64,000 nucleotides of DNA from JAKAWQ01 sp035509315 (GTDB taxonomy: Bacteria > Pseudomonadota > Alphaproteobacteria > Acetobacterales > Acetobacteraceae): positions 201,194-265,193 of the forward strand of contig DATJLS010000033.1 in NCBI GenBank assembly GCA_035509315.1. Reading direction: 5' to 3'. Shown piece after piece: positions 8,767 to 17,666 of the stretch. The notes under the pieces are model-generated. The model saw only the letters and a program-made list of their open reading frames with translations, was not told the DNA's origin and made no database searches. Both the position numbers and the translations under genes were made by a program. The first letter of the stretch is position 1. Every line of letters begins with the position of its first letter.

Positions 8767-9140
8767 TGTTCTGATATAGAATCAAGAATATATATAAGCA
8801 ATGTCATTGGCATGGGGCTACTTTTCTGGAACGGGGGTTGTCTCGTCAAATGGCTGACTTTGGCGCTAAACTGATGCTCTTCGAACAAGCTCCCTATGTC
8901 GGTTGTCCACCTGTATGGTCGCTCGCGGCAATGCAGGCTGACGGCCATAAGAAGGTGGCAGCGGAAGTCAGAGCTGCGCAGTGTGGAGGTTACTCGAAAA
9001 CTCTATCTGCCTCGGAAGATGAGCCGCCTTCTGCTCTCAGGGCGTCCGCGTAGCGCCGAAGCGGATGGGGTCCAGGGCCTCAAGGCCCTGGCAGGGGTTC
9101 GGGGGCAGGGCCCCCGATCAAGGCGCCTAAATTTGTACTT
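8767..9140. other. Intergenic stretch right of the island operon
   Basis: No convincing gene is seen. The first 60 bases are AT-rich (poly-AT near 8785-8800) and could hold a promoter or the end of the operon transcript. From about 9060 the sequence turns GC-rich again with hairpin repeats, marking the return to core-like DNA. Confidence 0.5.
9072..9116. repeat. GC-rich double hairpin element
   Basis: Two perfect inverted repeats: 9072-9091 (CCAGGGCCT, 2-nt loop, AGGCCCTGG) and 9100-9116 (CGGGGGC, 3-nt loop, GCCCCCG). It is related in style to the element at 3980-4055, so similar repeats flank the low-GC island on both sides. It also lies downstream of the leftward amidohydrolase gene and may act in its termination. 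Confidence 0.65.
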
Positions 9141-10313
9141 TTACTCCCGCGCGAGTTCCTGTTCCACGAGGGTGGCCCAGAATGAAGCGCCGATAGGCAG
9201 AATCTCGTCGTTGAAGTCGTATTCGGGGTGGTGGACCGGTGTTTTGCCCGCCGTCTTGCCGGCCTGGCCGATGCGGACGAAGCAGCCCGGAACCGCATTC
9301 GCCATGTAGGAAAAATCCTCGCCCCCCATGCGCGGGGGCGTGCGGTGGATGATCTTGTCCTCCCCCACGATCTTCGCCGCCGCGCGGGCGGCACTCCGGG
9401 TCGGCTCCGGCGCGTTTACCACCTGCGGATAGCCGCGATTGTATTCGAGGCTCGCCTCGGCCCCGTGCGCGATCGCGATCGAACGGACGATCGCGTCCAT
9501 CTGCTGCGCGATCTCGTCCTGAACGGCAGGCTTCAGCGTGCGCACCGTCCCGTTGAGCGCGGCATCGGGGGGAATGACATTGCCGGCGCTGCCCGCATGG
9601 AACTGGGTGATCGAGATCACCGCCGAATCGATCGGATCGATCCGCCGCGCGACGATCGTCTGCAATGCGAGCACGATCTGCGCGCCGACCACCACCGGAT
9701 CGATCGCGCGGTGCGGCCGCGCGGCGTGGCCACCGAGCCCCCGGATGCGGATCCAGAAGCGATCGGAGAAGGCGTTCACCGCGCCTTCCATCACCACCAT
9801 CTTGCCCAGGGACAGGCCCGGATCATTGTGCACGCCGTAAACGGCATCACAGGGGAAACGCGCGAACAGCCCCTCATCCACCATCACCTTGCCGCCGCCG
9901 CCGCCTTCCTCGGCCGGCTGGAAGATGAAATGCACAGTGCCGTCGAAATTGCGCGTCTCGGCCAGGTATTTCGCCGCCCCGAGCAGCATGGCGGTGTGCC
10001 CGTCATGGCCGCAGCCATGCATGACGCCGGGCACGGTGGAGCGATGGGCGAAAGCGTTCGCCTCCTCCATCGGCAGCGCATCCATATCCGCGCGCAGCCC
10101 GATCGCGCGGCCGGAGCCGCCTTTGCGGAGCGTGCCGACAAGGCCGGTGCCTGCTATGCCGGTTGTCACCTCAATTCCCCACGCGGCAAGCTTTTCCGCC
10201 ACCAGCGCGCTGGTGCGCCGCTCCTCGAACCCAAGCTCGGGGTGGGCGTGGATATCCTGTCGCCAGTGAGCGATCTCGGGCGCGAGATCGGCAATCCGGT
10301 TGAGCACGGGCAT
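9141..10313 (-). CDS. M20 family amidohydrolase (N-acyl-amino acid / hippurate hydrolase type)
   Basis: This is a cytoplasmic metal-dependent hydrolase removing acyl groups from amino acids (hippurate, N-acetyl or indole-acyl amino acids in relatives). Visible motifs are HAHPELGFEE (residues 22-31), LRADMDALPM, the metal-site GVMHGCGHDGHTAML with Cys101 and His103, QPAEEGGGGG, and HHPEYDFND near the C-terminus. Length is 390 residues from MPVLNRIADL, which matches relatives; the open frame extends 19 codons further upstream without similarity. It is monocistronic and separated from argG by a repeat-filled gap. Confidence 0.9.
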   Translation of the reverse strand: MPVLNRIADLAPEIAHWRQDIHAHPELGFEERRTSALVAEKLAAWGIEVTTGIAGTGLVGTLRKGGSGRAIGLRADMDALPMEEANAFAHRSTVPGVMHGCGHDGHTAMLLGAAKYLAETRNFDGTVHFIFQPAEEGGGGGKVMVDEGLFARFPCDAVYGVHNDPGLSLGKMVVMEGAVNAFSDRFWIRIRGLGGHAARPHRAIDPVVVGAQIVLALQTIVARRIDPIDSAVISITQFHAGSAGNVIPPDAALNGTVRTLKPAVQDEIAQQMDAIVRSIAIAHGAEASLEYNRGYPQVVNAPEPTRSAARAAAKIVGEDKIIHRTPPRMGGEDFSYMANAVPGCFVRIGQAGKTAGKTPVHHPEYDFNDEILPIGASFWATLVEQELARE

Positions 10314-10396
10314 ACGGGTCCCCTCATCGGCGTCACTTACACGCCGATCATGCGCTCCGGAAAAACCCAAGGCCAGACCTTGAATCTAGAGAAGCT

Positions 10397-10418
10397 GTTC
10401 TTTCTTGAAAGAAAGAAC
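10397..10418. repeat. Palindromic element, GTTCTTTCTT arms
   Basis: Perfect 10-nt arms GTTCTTTCTT and AAGAAAGAAC are separated by GA and followed by CAAAGAACTT. A second copy with the same core lies at 27978-28001. Both sit between genes, upstream of a leftward gene. Confidence 0.7.
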
Positions 10419-10491
10419 CAAAGAACTTCCATCCTTTCATTCATAGTCCACAGCCAGCGCCTGGTCCGGAAAACGGAGAAAAGTCTTTTTG

Positions 10492-10515
10492 CTTCTTTTT
10501 CTTCAGAAAAAGAAG
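10492..10515. repeat. AT-rich hairpin between argG and the amidohydrolase
   Basis: Arms CTTCTTTTTC (10492-10501) and GAAAAAGAAG (10506-10515) with a TTCA loop. It is downstream of argG on the minus strand. A terminator role is possible, though no clean U-run follows on that strand. Confidence 0.55.
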
Positions 10516-10566
10516 TCTCCTTCTTTCTGATCCTTCATCAAAGTGCATAGCACTTTCTACCCGCTC

Positions 10567-11796
10567 TTAAAGAGCCCCGCCGCGGCGGCCCGCCATCGCG
10601 CCGAGCCGGAGCCTCAGCGCATTGAGCCTGATGAAGCCCTGGGCGTCCGCCTGGTCGTAGGCGCCCTCATCCTCCTCGAACGTCACCACGCGCAGGGAAT
10701 AGAGGCTGTTCGGGCTTTCGCGGCCGATCACGCTCACATTGCCCTTGTAGAGCTTGAGCCGCACCCGCCCGCTCACGGATTTCTGGCTCTCATCGATCAG
10801 CGCCTGGAGCATCCGCCGCTCCGGGCTGAACCAGAAGCCGTTGTAGATCAGCTCCGCATATTTCGGCATCAGGCTGTCTTTGAGGTGCGCCGCCTCGCGG
10901 TCGAGCGTGATCGATTCGATGCCGCGATGCGCCGCGTGCAGGATCGTTCCCCCCGGCGTCTCATAGACGCCGCGGGACTTCATGCCGACGAAGCGGTTCT
11001 CGACGAGGTCGAGCCGGCCGATGCCGTTGGCCCGCCCGAGCGCATTGAGCCGGGTGAGCAGCGAAGCGGGCGAGAGCTTCTCCCCGTCCACCGCCACCGG
11101 GTCGCCCCGCTCGAAATCGATCGTGAGGATGGTGGCCTCGTCCGGCGCGTCCTCGGGCCGGATGGTCCGCTGATAGACGATCTCGTCCGCCTCGATGGCC
11201 GGGTCCTCGAGGATCTTCCCCTCCGAGGAGGAGTGCAGCAGGTTGGCATCCACCGAGAAGGGCGCCTCGCCGCGCTTATCCCTCGCGATCGGGATCTGGT
11301 TTGCCTCGGCGAAGGCGAGCAGCTTGGTGCGGCTGGTGAGATCCCATTCCCGCCAGGGCGCGATCACCTTCACATCGGGCTTGAGCGCGTAATAGGAAAG
11401 CTCGAACCGGACCTGGTCGTTGCCCTTGCCGGTGGCCCCGTGGGCGACCGCGTCCGCCCCCACCTCCTCCGCGATCTCGATCTGCCGCTGGGCGATCAGC
11501 GGCCGGGCTATCGAGGTGCCGAGCAGGTACTGCCCTTCATAGAGGGCATTGGCGCGGAACATCGGGAAGACGAAGTCGGCTATGAACTTCTCCCTGAGAT
11601 CGTCCATGAAGATCTGCTTCACGCCCAGAAGCTCGGCCTTCCGCCGCGCCGGGGCCAGCTCCTCGCCCTGGCCGAGATCGGCGGTGAAGGTCACCACCTC
11701 GCAGCGATAGGTGTTCTGCAGCCAGCGCAGGATCACGCTGGTATCGAGCCCGCCCGAATAGGCGAGCACCACCTTCCTCACATCCTTCACGCGCAT
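10567..11796 (-). CDS. argG: Argininosuccinate synthase
   Basis: This enzyme joins citrulline and aspartate with ATP in arginine biosynthesis. The N-terminal KVVLAYSGGLDTSVILRWLQ carries the PP-loop (SGGLDTS). Further family segments are ATGKGNDQVRFE (citrulline/aspartate site) and SPERRMLQALID near the C-terminus. The start MRVKDVRKVV at 11796 gives 409 residues, the normal size; longer upstream frame lacks similarity. It is divergent from hpnN across 184 bases that must hold both promoters. Confidence 0.96.
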   Translation of the reverse strand: MRVKDVRKVVLAYSGGLDTSVILRWLQNTYRCEVVTFTADLGQGEELAPARRKAELLGVKQIFMDDLREKFIADFVFPMFRANALYEGQYLLGTSIARPLIAQRQIEIAEEVGADAVAHGATGKGNDQVRFELSYYALKPDVKVIAPWREWDLTSRTKLLAFAEANQIPIARDKRGEAPFSVDANLLHSSSEGKILEDPAIEADEIVYQRTIRPEDAPDEATILTIDFERGDPVAVDGEKLSPASLLTRLNALGRANGIGRLDLVENRFVGMKSRGVYETPGGTILHAAHRGIESITLDREAAHLKDSLMPKYAELIYNGFWFSPERRMLQALIDESQKSVSGRVRLKLYKGNVSVIGRESPNSLYSLRVVTFEEDEGAYDQADAQGFIRLNALRLRLGAMAGRRGGAL

Positions 11797-11980
11797 GCCG
11801 GGCCCTCCGACCCGGCGGAGTAACAAGCCGCCGGGGCGGCGGCAAGCGCAACGAAGCCGGTGGCGGGCGGGGCAGGCCCCGCCTTTCCGCAGTGCATTCA
11901 GGCATGTCCGGGCGGCGGTTGCGGCCGGGCGGAAAATCGGCTTTGTCGGGCGACCCGTGCCGGAGGAAAGCCGCCGTGGC

Positions 11981-14587
11981 ATGACGCTCGCCAGCCTGCT
12001 TGCCCGCCTCGTCGACTGGAGCCGCCGCCATGCGGCTCCGGTCTTTTGCGCGGGCCTCGTCCTTGCCGGGCTGGGCTGTTTCTATTCGATCGGCCATCTC
12101 GGCATCATCACCGACACGGACCAGATGTTCCCGAGCAGCCTGCCCTGGCGGCAGCAGCAGATCGCGCTCGACCACGCCTTTCCACAGTTCAGCAACCTTC
12201 TCGTCGTGGTGCTCGACTCCCCCATACCCGAGGCGTCGGATGCCACGGCCGCCGCGCTCGTCCGGACGCTTCGGGCCGATCCCGCGCATTTCGTCACGGC
12301 CCGCAACCCGCAGGCCCTGCCCTTCTATAGCCAGGAGGGGCTGCTTTTTCTCTCCGAGGCCGATCTTCGCTCCCTGCTCGAGCGGCTGATCACCGCCCAG
12401 CCGCTGCTCGGCCAGCTCGTCGCCGACCCGACCGGCCGCGGTCTCTTCTCCGCCCTCTCGCTCATGGCCCTCGGGCTCGTGCATGGCGGGGTCGATCTCA
12501 CCCCCTATGCGTCCGCCTTTCAGGCCATCCACCAAACCATCGCCGGGGCCCTTGCCGGGCAGCCCCAACCCCTTTCCTGGCTCAATCTTCTTTCGGGTCC
12601 GGTGGCTTCGGAGGGGGGAACCAGCCGCATCGTGCTGGTGCAGCCCCGCCTCGACTACGGCGCGCTGCAACCCGGCGGCGTCGCGACCGCCGAGCTGCAC
12701 AAGATTCTGGATGGGCTGCCTTATGTGCAGCAGGGTCTCGTCCATGTCGGCATCACCGGCCAGATCGCCCTTTCGGACGAGCAGTTCGCGAGCGTGCTCA
12801 AGGGGGCGGTGAGCGGGACGATTGCCACCATCCTCCTGGTCACGCTCTGGCTCTTCCTCGCCGCCAAAAGCTGGCGGATCGTCGTGCCGATCGCGCTCAC
12901 GCTCATGCTCGGCCTCCTGCTCACCACCACCTTCGCCGCGATCGCCATCGGCACGCTCAACCTGATCTCGATGGCGTTCGCCATCCTCTTCGTCGGGATC
13001 GCGGTCGATTTCTCGATCCAGTTCAGCGTCCGCTTTCGTGAGATGCGCTATCTGACGGGCCAGACCCCGGCGGCGCTCACCGCCACGGCCGCGGGCGCGG
13101 GCAGCCAGATCCTCGTCGCCGCTCTTGGCGCCTCGGCAGGGTTCCTTGCCTTCGTGCCGACCCAGTTCCGCGGCGTCGCCGAGCTCGGCCTGATCGCCGG
13201 CACCGGCATGGTGATCGCTTTCGTCTGCACGATGACCTTCCTGCCGGCGGCCCTGACTCTTTTCCGGCCACGCGGCGAGCGGGCCGAGATCGGCTTTCAG
13301 ATCCTCGCCCCGCTCGAGAGAGGCCTTGCCCGCCGGGCGCGGATCGTGCTCGGCATCTTCGCCGCTCTTGCCGTTCTCGGCGCCACCGTCCTTCCGCGCG
13401 TCGCCTTCGATGGCGATCCGCTCGATACAAGAAGCCCCCGTTCGGAGGCCGTCATGGTGCTCCGCCGGCTATTGCAGAACCCGGTCACCAATCCCTACAG
13501 CGCCCAGATTCTCACTCCGAACGTCGCGGCGGCAGGGCGTCTCGCGGCCGCGCTCCGCGCCAAGCCCGCGGTCGGAACCGTGCTCTCGATTCACACCTTC
13601 GTGCCCAATGATCAGAACCAGAAGCTGGCCCTGATCGCCGATACGGAGGATATCCTCGGCCCCACGCTCTCCGCCGATATGCCAACGACTGCCGTCACCC
13701 CTGCCGAGCTCCGGCTCGCCATCCGAACGGCGCTCAGCAGCTTCACCCAGGCCCTGCCCAAGCTGCCGCACGATTCCCCGCTCGTTGCCCTGGATCAGGA
13801 TCTCAAGACGCTCGAAACCGCGCCCGATTCGGTTCTGCTGGCAACCAGCAACGCACTGACTGTCTTCCTGCCCGACCAGATCAACCGCCTCCGCGAGGCC
13901 CTTTCGGCGGAACCCGTCACTCTCGCGAGCGTTCCCGCCACGCTCAAGCAGGATTGGGTGCTCCCGGACGGGCGCGCCCTGGTCGAGGCCCTGGCCAAGC
14001 CCGGCGAGCAAAGCAGCCAGGGACTTGGTCGCTTCGTCGGCGCCGTCCGCAGTTTGGCGCCCGACGCCGGCGGCCCGGCTGTGAATATCGTCGGCAGCGC
14101 GGACATCATCGTCGGTGCCTTTCGCACCGCGGCGATCAGCGCCCTTATCGCCATCGCGATCATCCTCGGGGTGATTTTGCGCCGTCCGCGTGACGTGGCG
14201 CTGGTGATGATGCCGCTTCTGCTTTCTGGGCTGCTGACGGCCATCCTGATCGTGCGGCTGCCGCTTCCGATCAATTTCGCGAACATCATCGCTTTGCCGC
14301 TGCTGCTCGGTGTCGGCGTCTCGTTCAATGTTTATTTCGTGATGAACTGGCGCACGGGCGGGCGGCAGTTTCTCACCTCGGCGACAGCGCGCGCGATTCT
14401 CTTCTCCGCGCTCACCACCGGCACGGCCTTCGGTTCCCTTGCCCTTTCCGCCGATCGCGGCACGGCGAGCCTGGGCACGCTTCTGCTGCTGAGCCTCGGC
14501 GCCACGCTTCTCAGCACGCTGATTTTCGTCCCGGCCCTTCTTACCGCAATCACGCTCGGGCCGGAGGAGACAAGCCCCAGAGCGTGA
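11981..14587 (+). CDS. hpnN: MMPL/RND family transporter, HpnN-like (hopanoid-associated)
   Basis: This is an 868-residue inner-membrane protein of the RND/MMPL type. A first transmembrane helix lies near residues 18-38 (APVFCAGLVLAGLGCFY), followed by a large periplasmic loop with ITDTDQMFPSSLPWR. A membrane bundle includes GTLNLISMAFAILFVGIAVD and FSIQFSVRFREM, then a second periplasmic loop (NPVTNPYSAQIL) and a C-terminal bundle (INFANIIALPLLLGVGVS). This arrangement and the ITDTDQMF/LPWR loop match HpnN, which moves hopanoids to the outer membrane. No other hopanoid genes are adjacent. Start ATG 11981 follows GGAGG-like sequence; the upstream extension overlaps argG antisense. Confidence 0.85.
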   Translation: MTLASLLARLVDWSRRHAAPVFCAGLVLAGLGCFYSIGHLGIITDTDQMFPSSLPWRQQQIALDHAFPQFSNLLVVVLDSPIPEASDATAAALVRTLRADPAHFVTARNPQALPFYSQEGLLFLSEADLRSLLERLITAQPLLGQLVADPTGRGLFSALSLMALGLVHGGVDLTPYASAFQAIHQTIAGALAGQPQPLSWLNLLSGPVASEGGTSRIVLVQPRLDYGALQPGGVATAELHKILDGLPYVQQGLVHVGITGQIALSDEQFASVLKGAVSGTIATILLVTLWLFLAAKSWRIVVPIALTLMLGLLLTTTFAAIAIGTLNLISMAFAILFVGIAVDFSIQFSVRFREMRYLTGQTPAALTATAAGAGSQILVAALGASAGFLAFVPTQFRGVAELGLIAGTGMVIAFVCTMTFLPAALTLFRPRGERAEIGFQILAPLERGLARRARIVLGIFAALAVLGATVLPRVAFDGDPLDTRSPRSEAVMVLRRLLQNPVTNPYSAQILTPNVAAAGRLAAALRAKPAVGTVLSIHTFVPNDQNQKLALIADTEDILGPTLSADMPTTAVTPAELRLAIRTALSSFTQALPKLPHDSPLVALDQDLKTLETAPDSVLLATSNALTVFLPDQINRLREALSAEPVTLASVPATLKQDWVLPDGRALVEALAKPGEQSSQGLGRFVGAVRSLAPDAGGPAVNIVGSADIIVGAFRTAAISALIAIAIILGVILRRPRDVALVMMPLLLSGLLTAILIVRLPLPINFANIIALPLLLGVGVSFNVYFVMNWRTGGRQFLTSATARAILFSALTTGTAFGSLALSADRGTASLGTLLLLSLGATLLSTLIFVPALLTAITLGPEETSPRA

Positions 14588-14592
14588 TGACC

Positions 14593-14796
14593 GAGCGTGA
14601 TGACCGGAGGTGGGGACACCGGAGGTCTGAATCACGCGAGAAAACAATAACCGAGAGCGGGATGAGGAAGCGCAAGCGATCCCATCCCGCGCGAGAGCGT
14701 GATGACCGGAGGTGGGGACACCGGAGGTCTGAATCACGCGAGAAAACAATAACCGAGAGCGGGATGGGCGAGCGCGAGCGAACCCATCCCGCTCGA
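14593..14796. repeat. Two tandem copies of a 102-bp interspersed repeat
   Basis: Unit 1 is 14593-14694 and unit 2 is 14695-14796. Each begins GAGCGTGATGACCGGAGG, contains TGAATCACGCGAGAAAACAA and ends in an imperfect inverted repeat around GGGATG/CATCCC. The differences between units lie mainly in the short segment between the GGGATG and CATCCC arms. Diverged copies are at 22131-22217 and, inverted, 31158-31228. Confidence 0.8.
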
Positions 14797-14961
14797 GAGC
14801 ATGACCATTTTTCGCTCGTGGCGCTCCAATCGCATCGCAAATTACCGCTGTAATCGAATGGCCGGCCAAAGCAACGGGCCGGAAAACGGAATGTAATGAT
14901 CCTCGGCCAGATTTCAGAATGGCCGGCGGGCGCCGGTACTCCGGTATTCAAGGACTCATCG

Positions 14962-16749
14962 ATGACCGCACTTCCTCCGGATCGGGGCATAAAAGGCTGG
15001 CTCGCGGCGTTCGACGATGCGCTGTCGCGCGGCGACGTCGATAGGACCGCGGAGCTCTTCCTTCCCGATGCGTTCTGGCGCGATTTCGTGGCCTTCACCT
15101 GGAACCTCCACACCGCCGAGGGCCAGGAGGCGATTCGTGACATGCTCGATGCATGTCTCAGGCGGACCGCTCCCGCCTCATGGCAATTGGCCGGGCCCGT
15201 TCAGCAGAACGACGATAACATCGAAGCCATGGCGACGTTCGAGACAGCGGCCGCGCGCTGCCATGCCGTGGTCCGGCTCAAGAATGGAAAATGCCGAATG
15301 CTGTTCACGGCAATGACCGAGCTCAAGGGCTTCGAGGAAACCTGTGGCGCCCGGCGGCCGGTCGGCCATCCGCTGCAATATCAGCCTGGGCGCAAGAGCT
15401 GGCGGCGTCAGCGAGAGCAGGACGCGAAGGAGCTCGGCATCACGCGCCAGCCCTATTGCGTGATCATCGGTGCCGGTCACAGTGGGCTCTCGCTCGGGGC
15501 GAGGCTCAAGCAACTCAATGTCCCGACCCTGATCATCGACAAAAGCGCCCGGCCTTCCGATACTTGGCGCAACCGGCACGAGTCTCTGTCGCTTCATTCG
15601 CCAGTCTGGTTCGACCAGATGCCCTACTTCCCTTATCCGGAGACATGGCCGCTTCACGCCTCGAAGGACCAGTTCGCCGATTGGCTCGACGCCTACCGGA
15701 CATTGATGGATCTCGATCTCTGGACGGAGACCGAGTGTCTGAGCGCGGACTTCGATGAGGCGCGCTGTGAGTGGCGGTTGGATGTCAGGCGCAACGGTCG
15801 GGCGCTCACGCTCCATCCGAAGCAGCTCGTGTTCGCGAACGGGCTTTTCGGAAAGCCGAAGCTGCCGGATATCCCGGGCATGTATAAGTTCAAAGGAGAA
15901 TTGCGCCACGCGAGCGCCCCCCGCGCAAGCGATGACTATACGGGGCGCCGCTGCGTCGTGATCGGCTCCGGCACCACCGCGCACGACATTTGCGCGGAAC
16001 TGTGGGAGGCTGGCGGCGATGTCACGATGATCCAGCGTAGCCCCACGATCGTGATGCGGCTCGAATCCCTGATCCCTGCTTTCGCCCGCCTCTATGGTGA
16101 TGAGGCGAAGGCGCGAGGGATGACGACGGAGATGGCGGATCTCCTGTCCGCCTCGATGCCGCTGCGCGTTCAGGTGCAGATGCACCGAGAGCTCGTCGCA
16201 CAGGTAAAAGAGCAGGAGGCACCTTTCTACGAAGGCTTGCGGAAAGCAGGCTTCCTGCTGACGTTCGGTAAGGATGAGGCCGGCATATTCCCGCAGGTAT
16301 TGCGGGATCCCTCGGGCTACTACATCGATGTCGGCGCCTCCGCGCTGATCATGAATGGCAGCATCAAGCTCCGGAGCGGCGTCGGCGTGGAGGCGCTCGG
16401 CGAAGAGGCCATGTTGCTGAGCGACGGAAGCGAACTGCCGGCCGATGTCATTATCTATGCAACCGGCTATGAGCTGGCGACAGTCGCACGGATCCTCCCG
16501 GAGGAGATGGCCCGCAAGGTTGGCCGCGTATGGGGATTCGGCTCGGGAATCGGCAATGACCCGGGCCCGTGGGAGGGTGAGCTCAGGAATATGTGGAAGC
16601 CGACGCGACAAACCGGCCTCTGGTTCCACACCCAAGGCATCGGCGGAGTGCGGTTTCCTTCGCTTATCCTCGCCTTGCAGATCAAGGCGCGTGAGGCCGG
16701 CATACCGACACACGTCTATAAGCTCGCGGACGTGCATCATGCGGAATAA
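14962..16749 (+). CDS. Flavin-containing monooxygenase with N-terminal NTF2/SnoaL-like domain
   Basis: Residues 1-150 look like an NTF2/SnoaL-type fold (AFDDALSRGDVDRTAELF, FWRDFVAFTWNL). The remainder is an FAD/NADPH monooxygenase with FAD Rossmann motif GAGHSG (170-175), DTWRNRHESLSLH, an FxGxxxH fingerprint (FKGELRH, 310-316) and a second dinucleotide motif GSGTTA (335-340). Near the end ATGYE and GPWEGELRNMWKPTRQTGLWFH are typical. Expected activity is NADPH-dependent oxygenation (N-, S- or Baeyer-Villiger type) of an unknown small molecule. Start ATG 14962 was preferred over 14896 because similarity begins there. Two small proteins follow, possibly as part of one pathway. Confidence 0.85.
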   Translation: MTALPPDRGIKGWLAAFDDALSRGDVDRTAELFLPDAFWRDFVAFTWNLHTAEGQEAIRDMLDACLRRTAPASWQLAGPVQQNDDNIEAMATFETAAARCHAVVRLKNGKCRMLFTAMTELKGFEETCGARRPVGHPLQYQPGRKSWRRQREQDAKELGITRQPYCVIIGAGHSGLSLGARLKQLNVPTLIIDKSARPSDTWRNRHESLSLHSPVWFDQMPYFPYPETWPLHASKDQFADWLDAYRTLMDLDLWTETECLSADFDEARCEWRLDVRRNGRALTLHPKQLVFANGLFGKPKLPDIPGMYKFKGELRHASAPRASDDYTGRRCVVIGSGTTAHDICAELWEAGGDVTMIQRSPTIVMRLESLIPAFARLYGDEAKARGMTTEMADLLSASMPLRVQVQMHRELVAQVKEQEAPFYEGLRKAGFLLTFGKDEAGIFPQVLRDPSGYYIDVGASALIMNGSIKLRSGVGVEALGEEAMLLSDGSELPADVIIYATGYELATVARILPEEMARKVGRVWGFGSGIGNDPGPWEGELRNMWKPTRQTGLWFHTQGIGGVRFPSLILALQIKAREAGIPTHVYKLADVHHAE

Positions 16750-16869
16750 CCGGATCGGACGGGCCTCCCGCAGTATCCAGCAATAAGGTAGCGATCCGAT
16801 TCCTTCTTTTTCTTTCACAGTTCGATCGGATCCGAAGCATCGTCGCTTCTTCGCCGCCTATAACGCCCA

Positions 16870-16914
16870 GGCAGCCCAACAACAGGCAGCCCAACAACGG
16901 GCAACCCAGCAAAA
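16870..16914. repeat. Three 15-bp tandem units
   Basis: Near-identical units based on GGCAGCCCAACAACR (16870-16884, 16885-16899, 16900-16914), with a partial fourth up to the start codon of the next gene at 16929. Confidence 0.65.
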
Positions 16915-16928
16915 GGCGGCAGCCCAAG

Positions 16929-17270
16929 ATGCTCACCTGCTTCATTCGCTACGAAATCGAACCTTTCCGGGTTTCGGCCTTTGAGGAATATGCGCGAAAC
17001 TGGGGCCAGGCGATCCCGCGCTGCGGCGCCGATCTCATCGGCTATTTCGCGCCTCATGAAGGCTCGCTCACTACGGCCTATGGCGTCTATAACATCGAGA
17101 GCCTCGCTGCCTACGAAGCGTATCGAGCCCGGCTTCGAGACGACCCGCTTGGCCGAGAGAACTACGAGTTCGCCAAGCGTGAGAGGTTCATCCTGCGGGA
17201 GGACCGTATTTTCCTCCGCCTTGCTTCGGCGCCGCACGCCTCCTCGCACGCACCCCTGGCACGGCCGTGA
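16929..17270 (+). CDS. NIPSNAP family protein
   Basis: This is a 113-residue dimeric alpha/beta-barrel type protein: MLTCFIRYEIEPFRVSAFEEY, GADLIGYFAPHEGS and an AYEAYRARLRDDP helix. These are characteristic of bacterial NIPSNAP proteins, small ferredoxin-fold proteins often next to oxygenases. Biochemical role is unknown. It overlaps the next gene by 4 bases (GTGA), so the two are probably made together. Confidence 0.8.
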   Translation: MLTCFIRYEIEPFRVSAFEEYARNWGQAIPRCGADLIGYFAPHEGSLTTAYGVYNIESLAAYEAYRARLRDDPLGRENYEFAKRERFILREDRIFLRLASAPHASSHAPLARP

Positions 17271-17614
17271 TTGCCGTCATCTTCGAGGTGTGGCCGGCGG
17301 AAGGGCAAACGCGGCATTATCTCGACCTCGCCGCAGCGCTGCGGCCGGAGCTGGAGCGCATCGACGGTTTCCTCTCCGTCGAACGATTCCAAAGCCTGTC
17401 CGAACCGGGCAAGCTGCTCTCCCTGTCGTTCTGGCGTGATGAGGAGGCTGTCCGCGCCTGGCGGAACACGCCTTCACACCGTGGGACGCAGGCGGAGGGA
17501 CGGGCGGGCGTGTTCGCCGACTATCGGCTGCGAATCGCTCATGTCGTTCGCGATTACGGGATGACGGACCGCGTGGAGGCGCCGACCGACAGCCAGGCTG
17601 CCCACGGCGCATAA
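17267..17614 (+). CDS. Antibiotic biosynthesis monooxygenase (ABM) domain protein
   Basis: This is a 115-residue ferredoxin-like-fold protein: MIAVIFEVWPAEGQTRHYLDL, IDGFLSVERFQSL, LLSLSFWRDEEAVRAWRNTPSH. The FLSVERF and SFWRDEEAVRAWR segments are hallmarks of ABM proteins, which include cofactor-free quinone-forming monooxygenases and haem-degrading relatives. It starts with GTG, coupled to the NIPSNAP gene. With the upstream flavin monooxygenase it may form a small oxidative pathway or detoxification unit (inference). Confidence 0.8.
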   Translation: MIAVIFEVWPAEGQTRHYLDLAAALRPELERIDGFLSVERFQSLSEPGKLLSLSFWRDEEAVRAWRNTPSHRGTQAEGRAGVFADYRLRIAHVVRDYGMTDRVEAPTDSQAAHGA

Positions 17615-17666
17615 CATTCGGCTTGCTCTGCCGGCAATTGACGAGGCCGGCCGGGCGCAACCGTCA

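Noticed and set aside
9228..10550. 440-codon plus-strand frame opposite the amidohydrolase
   Set aside because: Antisense shadow of a gene with intact catalytic motifs.
14584..14853. 89-codon frame within the tandem repeat
   Set aside because: The encoded sequence is simply the 102-bp repeat translated twice; no sign of selection as protein.
16870..16914. CRISPR-like array
   Set aside because: Units are 15 bp and contiguous without spacers; simple tandem repeat. No CRISPR array or cas gene was found anywhere in the window.
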